From: Cupriavidus sp. EM10
Lineage (GTDB): Bacteria; Pseudomonadota; Gammaproteobacteria; Burkholderiales; Burkholderiaceae
Assembly (NCBI RefSeq): GCF_018729255.1
Contig: NZ_CP076061.1
Coordinates: 1,302,001 to 1,366,000, forward strand
Reading direction: 5' to 3'
DNA: 64,000 bases
In this document: positions 9,768 to 18,060 of the stretch, in pieces
How the letters are laid out: each line of letters starts with the position of its first letter
Numbering within the stretch: position 1 is the first letter of the stretch
Notes under the pieces: generated by a model
Database searches by the model: none
What the model saw: the letters and a program-made list of their open reading frames with translations, nothing else
What the model was told of the DNA's origin: nothing
Made by a program: the position numbers and the translations under genes

Positions 9768-10756
9768 CTAGGCGGGGGTTTCCATTGCCAGGAATTCCGG
9801 CAGCCGTTTGGTCGACAGCGCATCCTGGTACGCGATCCGCAGGCCCGATTCCAGCGCCACGAGTGGCCGCCAGCCGGTGGCATTGATCAAGCTGCTGTCG
9901 AGCCGCTTGCGCGGGGTGCCGTCCGGGCGCGTGGTGTCGAACCGGATGTTGCCCTCGAAGCCAACCACCTTGGCAACCAGCAATGCCAGGTCGCGGATCG
10001 TGACTTCCTCGTCGGTGCCCACGTTGAGGAAGCTGGCCGTGCCCGCATGCTTGCGGTAGACCTGGCTCGACAGCGTCATCACGTGCACGCAGGCGCGCGC
10101 CAGGTCGTCCGCGTACAGGAACTCGCGCAATGGCGTGCCCGACCCCCAGATGCTGACCACCGGCGCGCCAGCCAGCTTGGCTTCGTGGAAGCGCCGGATC
10201 AGTGCCGGGATGACGTGGCTGTTCTCGGGTGGTAGTTGTCGCCCGGCCCGTACAGGTTCGTCGGCATCACGCAACGGTAGTCGGAGCCGTACTGGCGGTT
10301 GTAGCTCTCGCACAACGTCATGCCGGCGATCTTCGCGATCGCATACGGCGCGTTGGTGGGCTCCAGCGGGCCGCTCAGCAGCGCCGATTCCTGGATCGGC
10401 TGTGCCGCAAGCTTCGGATAGATGCAGCTCGACCCCAGGAACAGCAGGTGCTTGACGCCGCTGCTCCAGGCCTCGTGGATCACGTTGGCCGCGATCATCA
10501 GGTTCTGCTGGATGAATTCGGCGGGGTAAGTATCGTTCGCGTGGATGCCCCCGACGCGCGCGGCGGCCAGGTAGACCTGGGAGATCCGCTCGGTCGCGAA
10601 GAAATGCCGGACTTCCTGCTGGTCGGTCAAATCGAGTTCACTGTGCGTGCGCAAGACAAGCTCCACGTCGTCGCGCGTGGAAAGTGCACGTGCAATGGCG
10701 GAGCCGACCATGCCCCGGTGGCCTGCGACGAAGATCCTCTGGATATGTCTATTCAT
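9768..10756 (-). CDS. fcl: GDP-L-fucose synthase, frame broken by one base
   Basis: NADPH-dependent epimerase/reductase converting GDP-4-keto-6-deoxy-D-mannose to GDP-L-fucose. The N-terminal Rossmann motif is present ([18 protein letters not shown]), with the SSCIYP active-site Ser and [11 protein letters not shown] (Tyr-x3-Lys). The frame then breaks: ...[12 protein letters not shown] must join [17 protein letters not shown]. One added base in the CCC at 10227-10229 restores 329 aa, near the family's usual ~320. The start codon ATG 10756 overlaps the end of gmd by 8 nt, a coupled pair performing consecutive steps. With the break, the truncated protein would lack the substrate-binding C-domain. 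Confidence 0.85.
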
Positions 10757-11894
10757 GGTAGTCGTACGTCCTGAAGCCTGCCATTTTGACCAGCGCATCG
10801 CGGCGGGCCGAAAGAAAGTCCGCCTCGATCATTTCATTGACCAGTTCCGTGAAGCTGATGCGCGGCGTCCAGCCCAGCTTCTCGCGGGCCTGTGTGGCGT
10901 CGCCAAGCAGCGTCTCCACTTCAGTGGGGCGGAAGTAGCGCGGGTCAACGCGCACGATCACATCGCCCACCTTGCAGCGGGACGACAACTGCCGCCCATC
11001 GTGGTGGATCGCCGAAATGATGCCCACCTCGTCCACGCCGCTGCCTTCGAACGTGACCGTGATGCCCAGGCGCTGCGCCGCGCATGCCACGAATTCGCGC
11101 ACGCTGTGCTGTTCGCCGGTAGCAATGACAAAGTCTTCCGCCACGGATTGCTGGAGCATCAGCCATTGCATCTCCACGTAATCGCGGGCGTGGCCCCAAT
11201 CGCGCAGCGCGGACAGGTTGCCCAGATAAAGCGTGTCCTGCAGCCCCAGCGCAATCCGGGCAATCGCCCGCGTGATCTTGCGCGTGACGAACGTCTCGCC
11301 GCGCACCGGGCTTTCGTGGTTGAACAGGATGCCGTTGCAGGCGTACATGCCGTAGGCCTCGCGGTAGTTCACCGTGATCCAGTAGGCGTACAGCTTCGCC
11401 GCCGCGTACGGGCTGCGCGGATAGAACGGCGTGGTTTCCTTTTGCGGGATCTCCTGCACCAGGCCATAGAGCTCGGACGTGGACGCCTGATAGAACCGCG
11501 TGTCCTTTTCCAGCCCCAGGATGCGCATGGCCTCGAGCAGCCGCAGCGTGCCGATGCCATCGGTGTTGGCGGTGTACTCGGGCTCTTCGAAAGACACCTG
11601 GACGTGGCTTTGCGCGGCCAGGTTGTAGATCTCGTCCGGCTGGGACTGCTGCACCACGCGCACCAGGCTGGCCGTATCGGTCATGTCACCGTGATGCAGG
11701 ATGAGCCGGCGGTTGTCCGCCTGCGGGTCCTGGTACAGGTGGTCGATGCGATCCGTGTTGAACAGCGAACTGCGTCGCTTGATGCCGTGGACCTCGTAGC
11801 CCTTGGCCAGCAGGAATTCCGCCAGGTACGAGCCGTCCTGGCCGGTGATGCCAGTGATCAGCGCGCGGCGGGTACCGTTGCGTCCCCGCGGCAC
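10749..11894 (-). CDS. gmd: GDP-mannose 4,6-dehydratase
   Basis: SDR-family enzyme making GDP-4-keto-6-deoxy-D-mannose from GDP-mannose, the first step to GDP-L-fucose (and GDP-rhamnose, GDP-perosamine). Visible features: the nucleotide motif [20 protein letters not shown] near the start, the GDP-mannose loop [26 protein letters not shown] (catalytic Thr/Ser-Glu), [15 protein letters not shown] (Tyr-x3-Lys) and [16 protein letters not shown]. The 381-aa length suits the family. No ATG lies in frame near the homology start; GTG 11894 is assumed. Coupled to fcl. Together they indicate fucose or a fucose-derived sugar in the local polysaccharide. Confidence 0.9.
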   Translation of the reverse strand: MPRGRNGTRRALITGITGQDGSYLAEFLLAKGYEVHGIKRRSSLFNTDRIDHLYQDPQADNRRLILHHGDMTDTASLVRVVQQSQPDEIYNLAAQSHVQVSFEEPEYTANTDGIGTLRLLEAMRILGLEKDTRFYQASTSELYGLVQEIPQKETTPFYPRSPYAAAKLYAYWITVNYREAYGMYACNGILFNHESPVRGETFVTRKITRAIARIALGLQDTLYLGNLSALRDWGHARDYVEMQWLMLQQSVAEDFVIATGEQHSVREFVACAAQRLGITVTFEGSGVDEVGIISAIHHDGRQLSSRCKVGDVIVRVDPRYFRPTEVETLLGDATQAREKLGWTPRISFTELVNEMIEADFLSARRDALVKMAGFRTYDYHE

Positions 11895-12036
11895 CTGCGC
11901 TGCCTGGTTGTCGAATTTTCCAAATCGCTTGCGCCCATGACCGTCACATGTTGGTTGCGGATGTGATCGACTCTATTTGCGGCGCTGGCGTGTCACTGTC
12001 TGGTATCCCACATAGTCGGGGCGCCCCCGTCGCACG

Positions 12037-12516
12037 TCAGAGAGGCAGTCCGATCAGGACGACAGTGGCGGTCACCCGCCCCGCGCGGGGCAGCACGTGA
12101 GCCAGCCGCTTGCCAAAGCGAGTCAGAAGCCCGGCCTTGCCGTGGGGCCCGCGCGACAGACGTCGCATCACGCGGACAGGCAGTCGCATCGCGGGCGGAA
12201 TCGACTCGTGGCAGAAGGCGATCTTGCGCACGTAGTGGTCGACCTCCCACACCCACGAGGAGCCGTACGGAAAATACGCCACGTCGCCCTGGCAAAGGGT
12301 GCGGCTCATGCCGTGGCAGTCCGTGACGCGCACACTGCCTTCCAGGATGACGACGACTTCGTCGAATTGATAGTGCCACTCGAACTTGCTGCGGGTGCAA
12401 TCCCAGAACGTGGTCCACGCGGCGCCGTCCCGCGTCGCGGAGTGATCGCGGCAACGGGTGACCGGCGTGCCGGCACGCATCCAGGTGGGCTCTATCGGAC
12501 TGGGCTGGTCGGGCAT
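12037..12516 (-). CDS. Cupin-domain protein (DUF861/EutQ-like)
   Basis: 159-aa small protein with one cupin barrel. The core reads WDCTRSKFEWHYQFDEVVVI then LEGSVRVTDCHG and GDVAYFPYGSSWVWEVD, matching the cupin 1 (H-x3-E-type) and cupin 2 motifs of the DUF861 group, where enzymes of ureidoglycine or sugar metabolism occur. The His and Glu of cupin 1 (WHYQFDE) are present, so metal binding is plausible. A C-terminal ~45-residue basic stretch with an ending hydrophobic segment (VTATVVLIGLPL) is unusual. No signal peptide. It lies upstream of gmd in the same direction, but 142 nt away. The substrate is not known. Confidence 0.7.
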   Translation of the reverse strand: MPDQPSPIEPTWMRAGTPVTRCRDHSATRDGAAWTTFWDCTRSKFEWHYQFDEVVVILEGSVRVTDCHGMSRTLCQGDVAYFPYGSSWVWEVDHYVRKIAFCHESIPPAMRLPVRVMRRLSRGPHGKAGLLTRFGKRLAHVLPRAGRVTATVVLIGLPL

Positions 12517-12779
12517 GGCGCTGGTATGGCCAAAGACGCCAGACTGTGGGGGCGTCGCGGATCGGCTTTCGGGCTGCCGAGCATGGAAGTTCCTCCTGTC
12601 ACGTGGGGCCGCCGTTGGACGAGAGGCAATCGTTGCCGATCATGCCGGGTGGCAATGTGCGAAAACGCACGCATGAAGCACGCGTGTCAGCAAATCGTCG
12701 CGCAACGCGTTCTCCAGAAAACAAGACGGGCGCCGCGTGATGCCGGCGCCCGACTGTCGAAGGCGTACCACAGCGTCTT

Positions 12780-13721
12780 CTAGATAGGCAGGCCAGTCTC
12801 GAATGAAGTGTCGTCGTGGCGCGAAAGCGGCTTGCGCGCGGTGGCCGCGCGTGCGGAATGCTCGTCGCCGCTGACCCACTCCAGCGTGGCGCCGCGCTGC
12901 AGGGCGGCATAGACCGCCTCGCCCTTGTTGCGCACCTTGAGACGCTGGTAGAGCGTGCAGGCGTGGCTCTTTACCGTGGCCACCGAGATGTTGAGCATGC
13001 GGCTGACCGTCTTGATCGGATAGCCACGTGCCAGCAGCACCAGCACTTCATACTGGCGTGGCGTGATCTTGAGCATCTCCGCCTCGTCGTAGCTGGGCTC
13101 TTCCTCGACCAACGGCAGGCCGTTCGACGGCGCGGCGGGGACGGAGGAAATCGGCTGGCCGGGACGCAGGCTGGTCAGGTCACGCACCGCCACGGCGGCG
13201 CGCATGGCGCTGGCGCAGGCAGCCGGCGATGCCGGATCCTGCGGCATGGCCGGTGACAGTGGCAGCGGCGCTGCCGAAGCCAGCGACGTGGCGGCCGGCA
13301 TGGCCGAACGTGACGCCACCGGCGTGGGCACGGCATCACCCGCGAACATCAGCCCCTGCACGCTGGAAGCAGCCAGCCGGATGGCGGCCTCTATCACGGC
13401 CAGCGATGCGGACTTGGGCAGGCATCCGCAGATACCGCGCGCGGCATCGGGCGACGGCACATGCAGCGGCAAGGCATCGGCCAGGACCAGGATGCGCTGC
13501 GGCGCCAGCCGGTCGCGGGCCTGTTCAAGCTGTTCCCAGCCTGCGGTCTGGTCGGCGGGCATGCCGAAGACCAGCAGGTCGGCGTTACGGTGCGGGACTT
13601 CCAGGCGGTTGATGTCGGCTGGCGAAAGCGCCAGGACATGGCCGGACTCCTGGATGGTTTCGAGCATCTGCAGCAGCCCGAGCCGGAGCAGCGGATGCTC
13701 CTCGATCAGCAAGGCGTTCAT
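12780..13721 (-). CDS. LuxR-type regulator with degenerate receiver
   Basis: 313-aa two-domain regulator. The N-terminus (MNALLIEEHPLLRLGLLQML) has the paired acidic residues and fold pattern of a receiver, and the conserved Lys is present (CGCLPKSAS). The position of the phospho-acceptor Asp, normally four residues before the Pro in an LLDLxMP motif, is Val/Phe here (ADLLVFGMP). A long Ala/Pro-rich linker (about residues 125-215) precedes a clear NarL/FixJ helix-turn-helix (ITPRQYEVLVLLARG, then TVSRMLNISVATVKSHA). It probably binds DNA without classical phosphorylation. Adjacent to the EPS locus, it is a candidate EPS regulator. ATG 13721 has a purine-rich AAGAAG upstream. Confidence 0.8.
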   Translation of the reverse strand: MNALLIEEHPLLRLGLLQMLETIQESGHVLALSPADINRLEVPHRNADLLVFGMPADQTAGWEQLEQARDRLAPQRILVLADALPLHVPSPDAARGICGCLPKSASLAVIEAAIRLAASSVQGLMFAGDAVPTPVASRSAMPAATSLASAAPLPLSPAMPQDPASPAACASAMRAAVAVRDLTSLRPGQPISSVPAAPSNGLPLVEEEPSYDEAEMLKITPRQYEVLVLLARGYPIKTVSRMLNISVATVKSHACTLYQRLKVRNKGEAVYAALQRGATLEWVSGDEHSARAATARKPLSRHDDTSFETGLPI

Positions 13722-14421
13722 TCTTCTTGACTCCCCGTTTGTGGGTGAGATGCGGGACGCTTTGCGTGTGGGAACTACACCGCTGGCCTGCGCGGGCACC
13801 GTGGATGGCGCCGCGTACTTCAGCTGTAACCCCGTGCTTCCGTGCCAGTCGATGCCCGTTTGTTAGAAGGGCTTGTCCGCGTGACCAGAAGTATGACCCG
13901 TACCCTAACCCGAAAAAATCTCGCTCCTAAATCGAAACTTAAATTCATCTTATGGGCTGGTTGGAACGAATGCAAGCACACGGAAAGTGGTTGATGGGGG
14001 GTGTAATGCGCTCAGCCTCATAATCCATTGCCTGCATCGTGCATTCGGCTGGAGAAGTAATTTCAAAGCCATCCGATTGGCGCTGGCACATGGGTTTCAA
14101 CGTTGATACAGCAAGCCTCGCGGTTGTTTCACGCATGCAACCGATTTGAATGAAAATGGTCTGGCGAATATCAAAAACTCACCCGCTTGGGGGTGTGGCA
14201 TTAACGATATTGGTGTTTGGTGGCGCATTGCTGAAACGCTCCGAAATGTTCCGGATGTCAGTATTTCAAGCTGCGACTTTCGTGGGGAGTCTGGCGGACT
14301 AGTGCAAAAGGATGAAGCCCGGATCGTGCCTCGGCAGGAAACAAAATCGCGTTGTACCGTTGCCGCCTCCTGGTCTGCAACCTACCAGGGATGTAGGCCG
14401 CGACGTCGTACATCAAGTGTC
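13722..14421. other. Low-GC gene-free stretch
   Basis: About 700 bases with visibly lower GC than the surroundings (AT-rich around 13900-14290). A 63-codon minus-strand open frame (13945-14136) exists, but it has no ribosome site, no recognisable domain and poor codon bias, so I do not call it a gene. It probably contains the promoter of the LuxR-type gene near its left edge. Confidence 0.4.
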
Positions 14422-14456
14422 GCGGGCCGGACCACATGCCCGTGGATCCGGCCCGC
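14422..14456. terminator. Hairpin downstream of the small exported-protein gene
   Basis: Perfect 10-bp inverted repeat (GCGGGCCGGA with TCCGGCCCGC; 14422-14431 and 14447-14456), about 90 nt past the end of the YXWGXW protein on the minus strand. No T-tract, so moderate confidence as a terminator. Confidence 0.45.
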
Positions 14457-14548
14457 TTCGCCATTCGGTGCGGCGCGCCCGCTATCGGGATTGCATGCTG
14501 CGCCGGTGTTCGGGCACGAGCGTGCGCTGACTTGCTATCGACCGCGCA

Positions 14549-14853
14549 TCAGCGGGTCCAGTAGCCCGGACGCTTGTACCAGCCGTGGGGCCATGTACCC
14601 AGTTGTCCGGCACATAGCGCTGGCCCGGGCGGGACGCCTGCCAGTAGCCCCCGCGCCAGGCATAGCTGCCTTGGGCGCGGTCATAGTGGCCCGGCACCCA
14701 GACCTGTCCGGGGCGCGGGCCGGGCCGCACCTCGTGGTGCGGCGGCGGGGGCGGGCTCTTGTAGTAACCATGGGCCTGTGCGGCAGGCGACAGCAGGCCG
14801 AAGACGCCGCCCGTGGCAAGAACGGTGGCAGCAAGCAGGATCTGGCGTTTCAT
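14549..14853 (-). CDS. YXWGXW-type small exported protein, frame broken by one base
   Basis: Small periplasmic/surface protein. The signal peptide is clear (MKRQILLAATVLATGGVFGL, ending AAQA, then HGYYKSPPPPPHHE). The mature part has aromatic-Gly repeats GQVWVPGHYDRAQGSYAWRG and GYWQASRPGQRYVPDNW, the YXWGXW pattern seen in Burkholderiales secreted proteins. The literal frame runs on into junk. Adding one C in the CCCC run (14587-14590) gives HGWYKRPGYWTR and a stop at 14549, completing the last repeat (101 aa). It sits 75 nt upstream of a small lipoprotein gene in the same direction. Function unknown. Confidence 0.65.
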
Positions 14854-14928
14854 ATCGATCTCCTTGAGGCGTGGGCGCCGGAAATGAGGAAGAGAGGAAA
14901 AGGTGAACGGTCGTCGGGTGCGATTCGC

Positions 14929-15051
14929 TTAGTAGCGACCGCCGTAGTAGTCGCGGTGGTAGTGCGGGCCACGCGGCGGTACCACGATGCAGGCCGACAG
15001 CAGGGCGCTGGTGGTAGTCAGCAGGATGGCCAGGGCGATTGCGCGTTTCAT
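14929..15051 (-). CDS. Small lipoprotein (40 aa)
   Basis: Forty-residue lipoprotein: positively charged start MKRAIALAILLTTTSALL, lipobox LLSAC with the lipidated Cys at about residue 21, then a tiny His/Tyr/Gly-rich mature part (GPHYHRDYYGGRY). Resembles the small YXWGXW-associated lipoproteins. ATG 15051 has a GAGAGGGAC element near it. Probably co-transcribed with the following YXWGXW gene. No known function. Confidence 0.65.
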   Translation of the reverse strand: MKRAIALAILLTTTSALLSACIVVPPRGPHYHRDYYGGRY

Positions 15052-15586
15052 GAGAGGGACTCCGTATCCGGTTCGCGTTGAACACGGCTTCACTCTAGCG
15101 GCGCACCCCTCGCCATCGCGGTTGCACTTGTAAGGCTGTCTCACATGACGCCATGCCCTGCTGCGCGCTTTTCGCCTGCTGGTCCGCTGCCCGCCAGGCG
15201 TTGCGGGACAAGGGTTTGCGGGAATGTGACGCGAACGTCCGGAAGATGTCTGACGGGTCAGCGGCAGGTAATGTGGCGTTACATCGGAAATGAGTCCTGC
15301 AAAGGTTTGACGATGGGCCCGTCCGCCCGGGTGACCCTGTCATCGCAATTGGCGTCCGCCACGTTGTCCGCAGAAACGGGTACGCTTCAGGCGTATCCGG
15401 CCAATTGCCGATGACCGGTTTGCCCTTTCCCCATGGCGGTGCGCGACGCAGCCGCCGCGGAGGGGGTGGGGGCTGGAACGCCCCACGATGCGTCATGGCA
15501 CCCGCCAATCGCCCCGATCCGCATGCCGGGGCGATGGCACGAAGCTTGCGCCAGTCTGTTCGCCGTATTCCCGGAGGGAGGACGTC
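15052..15586. other. Intergenic region carrying one copy of a 16-bp dispersed repeat
   Basis: No convincing gene on either strand. It contains CGCAGAAACGGGTACG at 15369-15384 (also at 34337 and, inverted, at 61077), followed by an A/T-poor segment with purine-rich AGGGGGTGGGGGC. Confidence 0.6.
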
Positions 15587-15724
15587 ATGCCGGTCATGTT
15601 TATCGTGCTGGTTCTGCAGGCGCTGGAAGGCCTGAGCCCGCTCAGCGTGCCGCAGTTCGCGCGCGCGAGGTTCGAGGGCGCCACGGACGCCGTGGCGGTC
15701 ATCGAGCGCACCCAGACACCCTAG
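15587..15724 (+). CDS. Possible small protein (45 aa)
   Basis: A short frame with ATG 15587 preceded at good spacing by GGAGGGA (15573-15579), one of the better ribosome sites in the region. The peptide begins with a hydrophobic stretch (MPVMFIVLVLQALEGL) and ends at 15724, 60 nt before cynS in the same direction, so it could be a leader or partner gene of cynS. No recognised family; coding status unproven. Confidence 0.4.
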   Translation: MPVMFIVLVLQALEGLSPLSVPQFARARFEGATDAVAVIERTQTP

Positions 15725-15784
15725 CCGCGCTGGCGCGTCGGTTTCTCCGGTAAGCTGCAACCACACCCGACCGGAGAGACTGAC

Positions 15785-16228
15785 ATGAATCGCCAGGACG
15801 TGACCGACCTCATCATCGAAGCCAAGGTAACGCGCGGCATCTCGTGGGCCCAGGTGGCCGAGCGCGTGGGCAAAAGCAAGGAATGGACGACCGCCGCCTG
15901 CCTCGGGCAGATGACGTTCGACGAGGCCGGCGCACGCGCCGTGATGGAGATCTTCGACCTGCCCGCCGAAGCGGAGCCGTGGCTGCGCACCGTTCCCTAC
16001 AAAGGCTCCCTGCCGACGCAAGTGCCCACTGACCCGCTGATCTACCGGTTCTACGAACTGATCAGCGTCTACGGCACGACGTTCAAGGCGTTGATCCACG
16101 AGGAATTCGGCGACGGCATCATGAGCGCCATCGACTTCCGCATGGACCTGCAGCGCGAGGCCGATCCCAACGGCGACCGGGTGCGCATCGAGATGTCAGG
16201 CAAGTTCCTGCCTTACAAGACCTACTGA
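15785..16228 (+). CDS. cynS: Cyanate hydratase (cyanase)
   Basis: 147-aa cyanase, which converts cyanate plus bicarbonate to carbamate and CO2 (giving ammonia), as a cytoplasmic decamer. The N-terminal helix-rich domain (MNRQDVTDLIIEAKVTRGIS) is followed by the compact catalytic C-domain, with Arg-Glu-Ser of the active site recognisable in YRFYELISVYGTTFKALIHE and FGDGIMSAIDFRMDL. RBS GGAGAG precedes ATG 15785. Carbonic anhydrase (cynT) and a cynR regulator, common neighbours, are absent here, so it is an isolated cyanase. Slightly shorter than the ~156-aa Escherichia protein. Confidence 0.95.
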   Translation: MNRQDVTDLIIEAKVTRGISWAQVAERVGKSKEWTTAACLGQMTFDEAGARAVMEIFDLPAEAEPWLRTVPYKGSLPTQVPTDPLIYRFYELISVYGTTFKALIHEEFGDGIMSAIDFRMDLQREADPNGDRVRIEMSGKFLPYKTY

Positions 16229-16284
16229 GAGACCTGCTGAGGCGGCGGGCGACGGCCGCGACGCCGTCGTCCGCAAGCCGAAGC

Positions 16285-16461
16285 TCAGCCAAAGTATTCC
16301 TGGTAGTAGCGCGCGCACGTGCCCGTCTGGCGGAACGTGTATGGCAATTCGGCCATGGCGGCCGCTTCCAGCGAGCCAAACGGAATGTCGAGATCGGCCT
16401 CGGTGCGATCGGCCACGTCGTCAGGGCGGGAGATGTGTTGCGGATTCACGATAACGCTCAC
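16285..16461 (-). CDS. Small conserved-looking protein (58 aa)
   Basis: Minus-strand frame starting at GTG 16461 (or GTG 16449) and ending TGA at 16285, with an in-frame stop just upstream of 16461. The product has a well-behaved composition, with the C-terminal half AAAMAELPYTFRQTGTCARY then YQEYFG, unlike random high-GC shadow frames. The end lies 57 nt from the cynS stop, convergent. No good Shine-Dalgarno is visible. I do not recognise the family. Confidence 0.55.
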   Translation of the reverse strand: MSVIVNPQHISRPDDVADRTEADLDIPFGSLEAAAMAELPYTFRQTGTCARYYQEYFG

Positions 16462-16793
16462 TCAGTCTTGGGCAGGCCAGCCGGCCGGCCGCGTTGCAAG
16501 GGATCTGGTCGTTGGGCGGAAATTGACGCCCTGCAGCAATCCTACGGAACGACGGCGCGAAGATCATCGGGCAAGCGCTGAAAAGACTGTTCCAGTTCGG
16601 GGATCAATCGCAGCAGGCTATCGGCGCCATAGCGTCGCATCCGCAACAAATCGTGCAAGGTGGGACTGCCGCAACACCTGAGAAGAATCCGCCGCCGCTG
16701 GCGTGGCCCGGGTCTATAGTGGCTGTGGACGCTCGCCGCAAGCAGTCGGTAAGCGTCCCCTCACTTTCATCCCACCTGATGCGGGAGCCCGCC
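16462..16793. other. Intergenic region with a possible gene remnant
   Basis: No full gene. On the minus strand, bases 16542-16680 read as protein-like sequence (LHDLLRMRRYGADS, then LLRLIPELEQSFQRLPDDLR) ending TAG at 16542. It lacks a clear start and is only about 32 codons if begun at ATG 16640, so it may be the end of a decayed gene. The promoter for the phosphoribosyltransferase must lie on the right side. Confidence 0.35.
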
Positions 16794-17549
16794 ATGAGTC
16801 TGCCGCCCTGCTTTGCCGATCGCCGTGAGGCGGGCCAGTATCTGGGCCGCCGGCTGGTCGAACTTGGCTACGCGCGCCGCGCGGACGGCGATCCCCCGCT
16901 GGTGCTGGCCTTGCCGCGCGGCGGCGTGCCGGTGGCGCACGAAGTGGCGCTGGCCGTCGGTGGCACGCTGGACATCCTGCTCGTCCGCAAGATCGGCGCG
17001 CCCGGCTATCCCGAGCTGGCCCTGGGTGCCGTGGTGGAGGGCGATGACAGCGGGCATGGTCCGCATACGGTCATCAATCACGACCCGTGGGTGCAACGGG
17101 CGGTGGAATCGGGGGCATTCGATGCCGAGCGCGGGCGGCAGCTTGGCGAGATCTGCCGGCGCCAGCAGCGCTATCGCCAGGGGCGTCCGGTGGTGGCCAT
17201 GGCGGACCGCTGCGTGATCGTGGTTGACGACGGCGTGGCAACCGGCGCCACGATGCGCGCCGCGCTGGACGCCGCGCGCACGGCCCGCGCCGCCCGTATC
17301 GTGGCAGCCGTACCGGTGGGTTCCGAACAGGGGCTCGATATGCTGCGCGAAGTGGCGGACGAGGTCGTGTGCCTCAATACGCCCGTCAGCTTCGGCGCCG
17401 TCGGCGCCTTCTATCTGGATTTCACGCAAACGTCTGACGACGAGGCCATGACGCTGCTGCGCGAGGCCCGCTGCACATCCACGCTGCCGCATCCGGCCGC
17501 GTGGCCGCGCGGCGAGTTGCCGTTCAGGGACGGCCCTTCCGCCCGCTAA
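16794..17549 (+). CDS. Phosphoribosyltransferase family protein
   Basis: 251-aa type I phosphoribosyltransferase-fold protein of unknown substrate. The PRPP-binding loop is VIVVDDGVATGATMRAAL (about residues 140-158), with VLALPRGGVPVAHEVA near the N-terminus, typical of the erythromycin-esterase-associated/ComF-like subgroup. Start ATG 16794 has GGGAG seven bases upstream; a second ATG at 16779 lies upstream. The gene overlaps the convergent leuD-like gene by 26 bp at the 3' end. Function is unknown; such genes often occur as single units near stress or plasmid functions. Confidence 0.85.
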   Translation: MSLPPCFADRREAGQYLGRRLVELGYARRADGDPPLVLALPRGGVPVAHEVALAVGGTLDILLVRKIGAPGYPELALGAVVEGDDSGHGPHTVINHDPWVQRAVESGAFDAERGRQLGEICRRQQRYRQGRPVVAMADRCVIVVDDGVATGATMRAALDAARTARAARIVAAVPVGSEQGLDMLREVADEVVCLNTPVSFGAVGAFYLDFTQTSDDEAMTLLREARCTSTLPHPAAWPRGELPFRDGPSAR

Positions 17550-18060
17550 GGCGCGACTTCAGGTGCGGAACCAGGCCGCCTGCATGCAGCAGCGAGCGCA
17601 GGAATTCGGGCACGGGCTCGCAGGCCACGCGCGACCCATCGGCCAGCCGAAGCTGCGCGCCATCGAGATCGAACGTGGCCAGCGTGCCATCGGCCAGCTT
17701 ATCGGCCAGTGCATCGGCCAGCGGGCAGACCAGCACGGGCAGGCCGATATTGATGGCATTGCGGTAGAACAGCCCCGCGAACGACTGGGCCACCACGGCA
17801 GCCACGCCCAGGTGCCGGAGCGCCTGCGCAGCCTGTTCGCGCGACGATCCCATGCCGAAGTTGGTACCGGCCACCACGATGTCGCCTGGCCGCACCTGCG
17901 CCGGAAATTCCGGCCGCAGTCTCTCCAGGCAATGGCGGGCCAGTTCGTCGAGGCCCGACTTCATGTACAGGCCCGGCGCCATGGCATCGGTATCCACATC
18001 GTCGCCGAAGCGCCAGATACGGCCTGCGGGGGAATGGGAGAAATCGGGGGCAGGGGTCAT
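17524..18060 (-). CDS. LeuD-type isopropylmalate dehydratase small subunit (paralogue)
   Basis: 178-aa swivelling-domain subunit of an aconitase-superfamily hydro-lyase. Key motifs: RIWRFGDDVDTDAMAPGLYM, the substrate loop TNFGMGSSREQAAQAL, and FYRNAINIGLPVL. The length is shorter than the leucine-pathway LeuD (~216 aa) and matches the homoaconitase/dimethylmalate-dehydratase-type small subunits. ATG 18060 overlaps the LeuC-like stop as ATGA. The gene is the last of a coupled bug-leuC-leuD operon, which suggests a catabolic hydro-lyase for an imported organic acid rather than leucine synthesis. Substrate unknown. Confidence 0.85.
   Translation of the reverse strand: MTPAPDFSHSPAGRIWRFGDDVDTDAMAPGLYMKSGLDELARHCLERLRPEFPAQVRPGDIVVAGTNFGMGSSREQAAQALRHLGVAAVVAQSFAGLFYRNAINIGLPVLVCPLADALADKLADGTLATFDLDGAQLRLADGSRVACEPVPEFLRSLLHAGGLVPHLKSRLSGRKGRP

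Noticed and set aside
13945..14136. 63-codon minus-strand frame in the low-GC gap
   Set aside because: No ribosome site, no hydrophobic or family signature, and the gap reads as non-coding DNA.
14422..14456. Strong intrinsic terminator
   Set aside because: Stem is good but lacks a T-tract on either strand; kept only as a weak hairpin.
15145..15414. 89-codon plus-strand frame upstream of cynS
   Set aside because: Pro/Arg-rich random composition; no start signal.
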